Source: Ehrlichia ruminantium
GTDB taxonomy: Bacteria; Pseudomonadota; Alphaproteobacteria; Rickettsiales; Anaplasmataceae
Reading direction: 5' to 3'
Length of the DNA: 64,000 nt
Assembly (NCBI RefSeq): GCF_009728835.1
Contig: NZ_CP033455.1
Coordinates: 819,568-883,567 of the forward strand
The notes under the pieces: generated by a model
What the model was told of the DNA's origin: nothing
Database searches by the model: none
Seen by the model: only the letters and a program-made list of their open reading frames with translations
Shown here: one piece after another, positions 31,622-39,720 of the stretch
How the letters are laid out: each line of letters opens with the position of its first letter
How positions within the stretch are numbered: the stretch's first letter is position 1
Translations under genes and position numbers: made by a program

Positions 31622-32080
31622 ATTAGTAATAATATATCTGTCAAGATCATTAAACTAGGTAATGATGATCTTCCTTTACCATTTTATGCAACAGAGCAAA
31701 GTTCTGGTATGGATCTATGCTCAGCAGTTACATCAAGTGTAATATTAGAACCAGGATCTAGAAGTTGTATTAAAACTGGTATTGCAATTTCCGTACCAAA
31801 CGGGTACGAAGCTCAAATTAGACCAAGATCTGGATTAGCTTTAAAGTTTGGCATCACTGTACTTAATACTCCAGGCACTATAGATGCAGATTATCGTGGA
31901 GAAATAATGGTAATTTTGATTAACCTAGGAAATGAGTCATATACCATTAATTATGGAGATAGAATAGCACAAATGGTAATAGCACCAATAACTCGTATAT
32001 CGTGGAATCTTGTTAAAGATTTTGATACTACTGATATTACAGAACGTGGTACTCATGGTTTTGGATCAACCGGCATATAA
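31622..32080 (+). CDS. dut: dUTP diphosphatase (probable ATT start)
   Basis: dUTPase cleaves dUTP to dUMP and PPi, keeping uracil out of DNA and supplying thymidylate synthesis. From ATT 31622 the product is 152 residues, the normal length of the trimeric family. The five motifs are SSGMDLCSA, PRSGLALKFG, the NTPGTIDADYRGEI block, GDRIAQMVI and the C-terminal RGTHGFGSTG arm. The N-terminal VKIIKLGNDDLPLPFYATEQ is in frame but lies upstream of the first ATG (31709). A start at that ATG would remove 29 residues, including the first strand and part of motif 1. I therefore infer a rare ATT start; see the findings. Inverted repeats flank the gene. Confidence 0.92.
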   Translation: MSNNISVKIIKLGNDDLPLPFYATEQSSGMDLCSAVTSSVILEPGSRSCIKTGIAISVPNGYEAQIRPRSGLALKFGITVLNTPGTIDADYRGEIMVILINLGNESYTINYGDRIAQMVIAPITRISWNLVKDFDTTDITERGTHGFGSTGI

Positions 32081-32227
32081 AATACATTAATCATAGTGTA
32101 GAATTGGTACAAATTTATACATTTAGAATATTATTTATTAATAACAAAACTTGTGGTATATAATTACTGCCTTATTTCTTATCTAATTATCATATGTATT
32201 TATAAGTAAACATACACAATCAAGAGT

Positions 32228-32399
32228 GTTATTGTTAGAAAACTAGTTTTATGTGACCTTGCAAAGTGTTGATTTAGTAAAGGGTTTGCAAGTTTTGTCT
32301 ATGTTAAGTTAGTCAAGCTCTTCAATAGTATATTTTAATCATTAAATTTTAAGTTTTTTGAGAATTGTGTGAATGTTGAATTGTATAGTGGATCTGCAT
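32228..32399 (-). repeat. Tandem repeat unit 1 (inverted relative to copies A and B)
   Basis: 172 bases beginning GTTATTGTTAG and ending GGATCTGCAT. Its part 32291-32377 is a near-perfect inverted match to copy B (one mismatch in 87 bases). Confidence 0.92.
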
Positions 32400-32572
32400 G
32401 TTATTGTTAGAAAACTAGTTTTATTTAATCTTGCAAAATGTTGATTTAGTAAAGGGATTGCAAGTTTTGTCTATGTTAAGTTAGTCAAGCTCTTTGATGG
32501 TATATCTTGACCATTAGATTTGAGACTTTTTCATAGATTATGCAAATGTTGAATTGTATAGTGGATCTGCAT
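32400..32572 (-). repeat. Tandem repeat unit 2 (inverted relative to copies A and B)
   Basis: 173 bases with the same ends as unit 1. Its second half is a different variant from unit 1 and matches copy A instead (32463-32555 against 29577-29669, three mismatches seen). Confidence 0.92.
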
Positions 32573-32741
32573 GTTATTGTTAGAAAACTAGTTTTATGTG
32601 ACCTTGCAAAATGTTGATTTAGTAAAGGGATTGCAAGTTTTGTCTATGTTAAGTTAGTGAAGCTCTTTGATGGTATATTTTAACCATTAGATTTGAGACT
32701 TTTTCATAGATTATGTGAATGTTGAATTGTATAGTCGATCT
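32573..32741 (-). repeat. Tandem repeat unit 3 (inverted relative to copies A and B)
   Basis: About 169 bases, ending in CGATCT where units 1 and 2 have GGATCT. Its first part follows unit 1 (TTATGTGACC) and its second part follows the copy A / unit 2 variant, so it is a mosaic. Confidence 0.9.
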
Positions 32742-33329
32742 TAGTATACATAAGTTTTTTAACCAATATAAAACATTACATAGCATGTATAAACCCATAA
32801 TAACTACAATATAATACATACTTAATTCCCTATAATCTTATTATATCTAGTATACAAAGATTCTATTTGTGAAACTATATTTAACAAATAGCCTTTCTAA
32901 ATATATAAGTTTTCTTCTCATAATAAGACTACATAGTAGATATATCTAAAATTCAGATATTCATAAAATCAATAACAAACAAAACCCAAATTAGTAAAAA
33001 CTAGAAAATATAATATTTGTTATATTTTAATTAATTGATAGATAAAAATATAAAATGTGTCACTCTTCTTAGACACAATATATTATATTTTCTTGCTAAA
33101 TTTTATAATTATACACAATCACAAGGTACAGTATTTTTATACTAAACTATCAAGTTCATACTTTTTAATAAACTCTTACCCCACTTTTCCCAGCACTATA
33201 GAATGTAAACCTATAGTTATCATTATATGATTACATAATATCACAGCTTATGTATATAATAGTACATACCATACGTAATCAACAATACTTTAATAACATT
33301 GAATAACAAATACATTCTAAGGTAGCACT

Positions 33330-33929
33330 ATGACATTTTATGAAACAAGATTTCCAGAAGATATTTCTTATGGATCAACTGGAGGACCAGAATTTGTAAC
33401 AAACATTATAGAAACAAACAATGGAAACGAGTATCGAAAAATCAACATATCATACCCACGAAACAAGTATAATATTATGTATAGTGTAAAATCAGGAGAA
33501 GAATTACTGAAACTAATCAATTTTTTTTATATTCATAAAGGCAAGGCTATTGGTTTTCGGTTTAAAGACTGGGCAGATTATAAAGCAACAAAACAAAAAA
33601 TAGGAATAGGAAATAATTATAAAACAACTTTTCAACTAGTTAAAACATATCAAGTCGGGCAATTTTCATATGCACGTACAATAAGAAAACCAGTAATCAA
33701 CACAGTAAAAATCTATTACAATGATTCTATTAAAAACAATGGATTTTCCATTAACTATTCCAATGGACAAATAGAATTTGATGTTCCACCAAATAATGGA
33801 ATAGAAATATATGCAGACTATGAATTTGATGTCCCTGTAAGATTCGATTTAGATTATTTATCATATTCTATAGATAATTATAAACAGTATAATTGTAATA
33901 ATATTACACTAATAGAAATAAAAACTTAA
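33330..33929 (+). CDS. DUF2460 phage tail / gene-transfer-agent gp12-like protein
   Basis: This 199-residue protein fits DUF2460 (TIGR02217), a family found in phage tail modules and as ORF 12 of the Rhodobacter gene transfer agent. The markers run in order: FPEDISYGSTGGPEFVTNI at the N-terminus, the RYNIMY-like and EELLKLINFF blocks, GKAIGFRFKDWADYKAT in the middle, then TFQLVKTYQVGQ, the RTIRKPV-NTVKIYYN segment, and VRFDLDYLSYS at the end. The whole length is open and matches the family (about 200-215). An AAGG lies about nine bases before the ATG. No other phage or GTA gene is nearby. It is an orphan of a scattered or decayed element that stays open, and it converges with virB6-4. Confidence 0.85.
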   Translation: MTFYETRFPEDISYGSTGGPEFVTNIIETNNGNEYRKINISYPRNKYNIMYSVKSGEELLKLINFFYIHKGKAIGFRFKDWADYKATKQKIGIGNNYKTTFQLVKTYQVGQFSYARTIRKPVINTVKIYYNDSIKNNGFSINYSNGQIEFDVPPNNGIEIYADYEFDVPVRFDLDYLSYSIDNYKQYNCNNITLIEIKT

Positions 33930-33994
33930 AAATACCTCATACAACTTACTTATATAAATGCAATAATAGAACACATAAATGTCAAAAAATATGG

Positions 33995-36900
33995 CTATTG
34001 ATCATCTAAAATAGATTTTATTGTACTTTCTAATTTTTCTATATCTTTATCCAGCTTTATTATTTCAGCAGGATCATTAGTTGTAGACTTTTTAAGTTTT
34101 AAAGAGTCTAATAATTGTTCAAGATTTCTTACCATAGACTCAATCTCTTCTTTTGAGTGCTTCTTTTTACCACGTTTCTTAGAATCGCTGTCTTCAAAAA
34201 ATTTATCAAGAGAATTTGATATTTCTGTTGATATCTGTTTTGCATATCCACTAACCATAGTTTTAATACCAGACATCATTTTTGGTAAAGATGTTTTCTT
34301 TGTTTTAGTAGATTTTGAAGCATCTTTTTTCTCAGTAGTCTTACCTTTAGATTCTGCTTTCTTAGTCTCACTACTCTCTTTAGTTGTAGCATGTTTTCCA
34401 TGATCTATCACATTTCCTTTTCCTTCAGTATTTAATGGCTGAGCAGTATTAGCAAATAGTACATTTTGACGTACTACTTGTTTCTGCAAATTCAATGCAT
34501 TAATATCATCAGATGCTTGGTGTACCGCAGCAATTCCTTCACCACTAGATACAGGTGTTACACCAGTAGTAATGTCAGAGCCATCTGTACCTTCTTCATC
34601 TACTACTAACTGTTGCTCAGACATATCTTCAGTATTATCAACTTTTTCTTCACTTTCTTCTGTTGACTCTACATCAGACTCTTGTTTTTTCTCTTCTATT
34701 GTATCATCAGATTCTGTTTCTTCTACTTCCATACCATCACTAGCCTTTTGATCTTCTTCATTAGCCACTATACTTTGATCAGAAGTATCATCTGTTTCCT
34801 CTGCTGTAGACTCTTCTACATCACCACCACTATCTGCTTCAGATTCTTTTACTTTACTATCTAGATCTACCACATCTGGTTCTTGAGCAGCACCTTCATC
34901 CTTCTCATCAAAATGTACATCATCATCAGAAGCCACATTACTACTTTCCTCTGCTGTAGACTCTTCTACATCACCACCACTATCTGCTTCAGATTCTTTT
35001 ACTTTACTATCTAGATCTACCACATCTGGTTCTTGAGCAGCACCTTCATCCTTCTCATCAAAATGTACATCATCATCAGAAGCCACATTACTACTTTCCT
35101 CTGCTGTAGACTCTTCTACATCACCACTACCATCTGCTTCAGATTCTTTTACTTTACTATCTAAATCTACCACATCTGGTTCTTGAGCAGCACCTTCATC
35201 CTTCTCATCAAAATGTACATCATCATCAGAAGCCACATTATCACTTTCTTCTGTTGTAGGATCTTTTACATCACTATTACTAGAAGAAATACCCACACTT
35301 CCTACTACAACATTAGGTAACTCTGATTCAAGGGAAGCTAAATCTAAAATCTCTTCATTAGCATGATAAGGATTTGCTTGTAACACATCATCTAATTGCT
35401 CACGGTCATCTTCTGAATCAGATAAAGTTTTTTGCTCTTCACTAGGTTGCATATCAGATTCTGTCCCAGAAGCATCAGATGTATTTCCTTCTTCACCAGA
35501 ACTGCTAATATCTGACTTACTTTGATCAACTACTTCATCAACCTTATCTTGATCATCCACTGATGATTCATATGATACATTATCTTTTACACCAGAAACC
35601 CCATCATCAGTAACTTGCATATCAATACTAGGTTCCGTACTACTTGATGTAGATGATTCCAGACTTGTATCAAGAACACTATCAACATCCTGATTCTCAA
35701 CAATATCTGCTGATTCTCTCATCTCATCACTAACATGAGCTTGCACTTCACCTTGTATTTCGAGATCAGTTTCATTAGATAATAGTTCTCCAGAATCTGA
35801 CCCTAAGACTTCTAATTCCATTCCTTCTGCTTGTGGCACAGCTTCTCCTTGTGAAAACACATCTGCAGAAGCAACTTCACCTAATCCATCTTGAGAAGAT
35901 CCTATATCAAGCATATCTGACCGTGTACTACTAAGCTCTGCACCTTCTCCACTTGCCTGTACTTCACTTTGCACATCAGGACCAGTTTCACTAGAAAACT
36001 GCTCTCCAGAACCTGCTCTTAAAACTTCTAATTCCACTCCTTCTGCTTGTGGCACAGCTTCTCCTTGTGAAGAAACATTTGCAGAAGAAACTTCACCCAA
36101 TCCATCTTGAGAAGATCCTACATCACGTCTATCCAAACCTGTAGAATCACTGGATTCTGAAAATCCTGTATCTGAACTAGAAGACAATGTATCTGATACT
36201 TGCTCTACATTACCCAATCTAGAAATATCATTAACATTTAATTTATAATCAGCATCCGATAGAGTAGTAGGATGTTCCACTGATTGATAAGAACTAGCAT
36301 ATTCTCCTGTTACTTTATCAAAATTACTACCTAAATGCTCTTTTAAAGCACTGTCTAACCTATCAATATCATAATTAATATTCCTCAATGCAGCTTCATC
36401 CTGAGTATTGCTAGACATCAATTTAAGCTGTTCTCTTGCTTCAAGAGCATCTCCCAAATTACCCTGATTTACACATACATTACCAGAATCATCTAATAAA
36501 GAGCTTTGTCCTCCCAAGTCCACTGGAGACAAAGAACTACTACTATCTAGTATATTTCTAACATCACTATCAAGAGCATGAGGAACACCTTTCATATTCC
36601 CAGCATCATTATCGATAGGATTAGGACCACCAGTTACACTTCCAACATCAGTCACAGCAGGAGAATAATCACGAGGATCTACAGATCTATTAAGAGAGCC
36701 AGCACTGCCTATTACATCTTTAACATCACTATCAAGAGTATGAGGAACACTACTTCCACCAACATCAGTTTTAGAAGGAGAATGAGAGTCACCTTCTTTC
36801 ATATTTTTAGCATCACTTTTAGCAAAAGGATTAGAATCATCTTCTTTCTTGTTAGGAAGATAAGGACTAGGCTTATGCTGTTGAGGACCTAACATATGAG

Positions 36901-39703
36901 CCTTTAAACTATCCAGTGCTGCTTTACGATCCTGGATCATATTATGAATTAGTCCACCACTTCTATTGCCTAACATTTTGCCAGCAGCATATCCACCTAA
37001 ATATTTCATTGCACTCAATGGAGAGAATCCTAAATGAGCCCCTATGAAAGCACGAGCGTAATTTAACTGCTTAAAGCTTGAACTATATCTCCTATCATAT
37101 TCACCATATGAAGATGTTAATCCACCAGTAACTTTACCAGTAAACTTAACAGCATGTCCTAAAACAGGTACTTTCTCCAACATATTTAAAGGTCTACGTA
37201 CTGTTTCTGTAATATAATTACCAACTAATAACTTATATGAGTCCAATCCTCCATCTATTGCTCTAAATACCTTACCTATAACAGGAATGCTTGAAAAAGT
37301 CTTTAGGAATCCTTCCTCATACATACTCGCAATAGTTTGCGACATCATACTACCGCCAGCCAAAGACACAGCCACACTTTGGACAAAAGCACGCATTTGC
37401 CATATCAATAATGCAGCAAGAAATAAAGAGCCAACCTCTGACCATAAAATTAAATCTCCAGCCCATATTCCTTTAATTAAAGTATAATCATACTGCTCAT
37501 TCAATTTTTCCTGGCTAGTAGGAGTAATAGCTTCACCACCTATAATATCAGTAATTACACTGTTAATTATTTGTGATTTAAAACTTTGATCACCATATTT
37601 ATCCAATGCATCTTTATTAGCACTTTTATCGGTATTAATCCTACTATCTATAATATTTAAAACCTTATTTTTACTCTCAAGGGTTATTGCATTACTTTTT
37701 TGTAAGCTTTCCAATTCGGTCTTAATCTCATTAACCAACCTAGCAACTACATATTTCTTATCAGTGGTTAGCAACGCATTAACAAGATTCGATAATTCCT
37801 TGAATTTACTATCTTTTGCAACGTTAACACCATGTGGATTACTATCACTTTCAGTATCCGGATCAAGGAATGGATAGTCTATATATCTAAAATCCTTATA
37901 TTTACGATCAGGAGGAACATCTATATACCCACCTCCACTAGTAAACTTATACCTTGCATTACCAAACATCTTAATATCATCAGTATCATCACCCGACGAT
38001 TTCTTATCGCTAACGTTAAAATCTGAACTAATACCAATCACTTTTGGATCATACGTCTGACCTGGAGTCCACCCAAATAAACTACTATTTATTAGACATC
38101 CAACTTTACCAAATATACAAATTTTTACCTTCATCCATTCATTATAACATACCGTAAACCCAAAGATTCGGTAATAATAATTCATAATAAGCGTCCCAAA
38201 CAACGAAATCAAAGTAAATACTAATATCGCTTGCAATGAGAAACTTATACATTGTGTTAACCACCCATCAAATAAACTCTTAAATTGAGAAAATAAAATA
38301 CCTAATAATAATATTGGCATTAACCCCACTAAAAATGTAATACCAACAAATGCCGTCAGATATATAACGAATCCATATATGCACAACGCAATATAAATAA
38401 GCACTGCAATCACAATAACCAATACAGCAAATATTGAAGAAAAATTAGCAACAATTAATGCTCTAATTTTTATTTTCCAAATAACTGGGGAAAAAATCTT
38501 ATCGCGGATCATTATATCCATAAAAGAAAATGGTGCTTGAGGATTATAATCACCTGTGTAACTATTAATCATAGCAATAATCTGATCCGTACCATGAACA
38601 AATAAACGCAATAAATGGTTATAAAAGAAATCCCAACTATTAGGAGAAATCAATAACAACATTAAAGCCATCTTTAATAATCTGACAATAACATCAGCAA
38701 ATGGAGTACGTACAATACCTAAAATATAAGCTAGTGAACCAAATATTAAAAATAAAGTTAATAAACTAAAAACAAAATTTTTAAATACTGGATTTTTCAC
38801 TATATTTTTAAAAAGATCTTCTCCTGCCTTATCTAACCTTCCTCTAACTTCCTTTCTCACCCATTCAAATGCAGAAAACTCTTGCTCTGATTTTATACCA
38901 TCAAGAAAAGTAACCGTGTATCCACCAACATTATCGTAATAATTTCTATCTAAAATTTTGATATATATCTTCCATCCTGGTTCTAATTTTACATCTTTAC
39001 AAGAAGAATCCTTAATTTTTCTATTGTTAGAAGAAATACCATGAGTACCTGCTAACTCTAATGGTGTATATCCTATATGCAGAACAGGAGAAGTTGGATA
39101 TCTCATATTAGTAACTGTTTCATTCGGCTCAGGATCTTCTGGTCTTTTAAATAAAAGATACGCCCCATATCCATTCCTAAACCAACAAGGTGGACCATAT
39201 GCCCCTTTTTCTAAATCATCTTGAACTCCAGAAATCATTTCACATGACACTTTACATTGAGTTGTACCATTAGAAAATGTCTTGTCTATTTTTTTATAAG
39301 GACCACAAACTCTGTTAACATCCAATATAGCATTATAACGATCTACATCATCATCTCCATAATCTGTAGTATTTTTTTGAACACTAGTTACATTAGGATT
39401 ACTCTTTGTCCATGAAGTCCACATTCCTTCAGCTCTTAGTACAATTGGATGACCATTTGTTACATATCCAGTATATTTCCATCGTACTACTTGATTGTTT
39501 TCAACAGAATTTCCTAAAACCTTATCGTCAGATATAAAATGCTCAGAACTAGGATCAAAATATGCAGACACAGAAGTTGTTCTACCTTCAGTAAATACAT
39601 CAGCTGGTATACATCTAGGCACTGGATGTTGATTTGACTCACACGCAGTCACTAACAGAAGTAACAATAATTTTATAAAATGATCTTTAATAAAATTATA
39701 CAT
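33995..39703 (-). CDS. virB6-4: VirB6-4, giant VirB6/TrbL family T4SS membrane protein
   Basis: The 1902-residue protein is the last of four VirB6 paralogs. VirB6 forms part of the inner-membrane pore of the type IV secretion system. The N-terminus has a lipoprotein-type signal (KLLLLLLVTAC, Cys21) and a Cys-containing periplasmic domain. The VirB6 core follows, with five or more spans (about 310-530) and the motif FKSLFDGWLTQ (Trp481); another span is at about 765-785. From about residue 930 the protein is a long acidic, Ser/Asp/Glu-rich tail. It contains a 72-residue duplication, a 50-residue tandem repeat, and finally a Lys-rich SKKRGKKKHSKEE with a coiled coil. It follows virB6-3 by 17 bases. 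The tail is far larger than in Agrobacterium VirB6 (about 300 residues in all). Confidence 0.92.
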   Translation of the reverse strand: MYNFIKDHFIKLLLLLLVTACESNQHPVPRCIPADVFTEGRTTSVSAYFDPSSEHFISDDKVLGNSVENNQVVRWKYTGYVTNGHPIVLRAEGMWTSWTKSNPNVTSVQKNTTDYGDDDVDRYNAILDVNRVCGPYKKIDKTFSNGTTQCKVSCEMISGVQDDLEKGAYGPPCWFRNGYGAYLLFKRPEDPEPNETVTNMRYPTSPVLHIGYTPLELAGTHGISSNNRKIKDSSCKDVKLEPGWKIYIKILDRNYYDNVGGYTVTFLDGIKSEQEFSAFEWVRKEVRGRLDKAGEDLFKNIVKNPVFKNFVFSLLTLFLIFGSLAYILGIVRTPFADVIVRLLKMALMLLLISPNSWDFFYNHLLRLFVHGTDQIIAMINSYTGDYNPQAPFSFMDIMIRDKIFSPVIWKIKIRALIVANFSSIFAVLVIVIAVLIYIALCIYGFVIYLTAFVGITFLVGLMPILLLGILFSQFKSLFDGWLTQCISFSLQAILVFTLISLFGTLIMNYYYRIFGFTVCYNEWMKVKICIFGKVGCLINSSLFGWTPGQTYDPKVIGISSDFNVSDKKSSGDDTDDIKMFGNARYKFTSGGGYIDVPPDRKYKDFRYIDYPFLDPDTESDSNPHGVNVAKDSKFKELSNLVNALLTTDKKYVVARLVNEIKTELESLQKSNAITLESKNKVLNIIDSRINTDKSANKDALDKYGDQSFKSQIINSVITDIIGGEAITPTSQEKLNEQYDYTLIKGIWAGDLILWSEVGSLFLAALLIWQMRAFVQSVAVSLAGGSMMSQTIASMYEEGFLKTFSSIPVIGKVFRAIDGGLDSYKLLVGNYITETVRRPLNMLEKVPVLGHAVKFTGKVTGGLTSSYGEYDRRYSSSFKQLNYARAFIGAHLGFSPLSAMKYLGGYAAGKMLGNRSGGLIHNMIQDRKAALDSLKAHMLGPQQHKPSPYLPNKKEDDSNPFAKSDAKNMKEGDSHSPSKTDVGGSSVPHTLDSDVKDVIGSAGSLNRSVDPRDYSPAVTDVGSVTGGPNPIDNDAGNMKGVPHALDSDVRNILDSSSSLSPVDLGGQSSLLDDSGNVCVNQGNLGDALEAREQLKLMSSNTQDEAALRNINYDIDRLDSALKEHLGSNFDKVTGEYASSYQSVEHPTTLSDADYKLNVNDISRLGNVEQVSDTLSSSSDTGFSESSDSTGLDRRDVGSSQDGLGEVSSANVSSQGEAVPQAEGVELEVLRAGSGEQFSSETGPDVQSEVQASGEGAELSSTRSDMLDIGSSQDGLGEVASADVFSQGEAVPQAEGMELEVLGSDSGELLSNETDLEIQGEVQAHVSDEMRESADIVENQDVDSVLDTSLESSTSSSTEPSIDMQVTDDGVSGVKDNVSYESSVDDQDKVDEVVDQSKSDISSSGEEGNTSDASGTESDMQPSEEQKTLSDSEDDREQLDDVLQANPYHANEEILDLASLESELPNVVVGSVGISSSNSDVKDPTTEESDNVASDDDVHFDEKDEGAAQEPDVVDLDSKVKESEADGSGDVEESTAEESSNVASDDDVHFDEKDEGAAQEPDVVDLDSKVKESEADSGGDVEESTAEESSNVASDDDVHFDEKDEGAAQEPDVVDLDSKVKESEADSGGDVEESTAEETDDTSDQSIVANEEDQKASDGMEVEETESDDTIEEKKQESDVESTEESEEKVDNTEDMSEQQLVVDEEGTDGSDITTGVTPVSSGEGIAAVHQASDDINALNLQKQVVRQNVLFANTAQPLNTEGKGNVIDHGKHATTKESSETKKAESKGKTTEKKDASKSTKTKKTSLPKMMSGIKTMVSGYAKQISTEISNSLDKFFEDSDSKKRGKKKHSKEEIESMVRNLEQLLDSLKLKKSTTNDPAEIIKLDKDIEKLESTIKSILDDQ
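34795..35260 (-). repeat. 150-base in-frame tandem repeat in virB6-4
   Basis: About three units of 150 bases (50 codons) encode SNVASDDDVHFDEKDEGAAQ followed by EPDVVDLDSKVKESEAD and GDVEESTAEE. Identical marker positions fall at 34861, 35011 and 35161, exactly 150 apart. The units are almost identical and the edges diverge. They lie at about residues 1482-1637 of VirB6-4. Confidence 0.93.
35722..36124 (-). repeat. 216-base imperfect duplication in virB6-4
   Basis: Two copies with a 216-base period (72 codons) start at GSSQDGLGEV and share SQGEAVPQAEG, ELEVL and SGE blocks. They are more diverged than the 150-base units, so this duplication is probably older. Confidence 0.85.
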
Positions 39704-39720
39704 ATAACCACATTCTATTT

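Larger units (their letters stand above)
32081..33329. other. Spacer with a three-unit tandem repeat array
   Basis: The first 145 bases are unique. The tandem array occupies 32228-32741. The remaining 590 bases up to the DUF2460 gene are AT-rich without a gene or recognised RNA. Confidence 0.6.

Noticed and set aside
32228-32741. CRISPR array
   Set aside because: Units are about 172 bases, directly adjacent without spacers, and only three in number; no cas genes are present.
36578-36892. 104-codon Arg/Ile-rich frame on the plus strand
   Set aside because: Antisense to the virB6-4 tail; composition follows from the complement of Asp and Ser codons.
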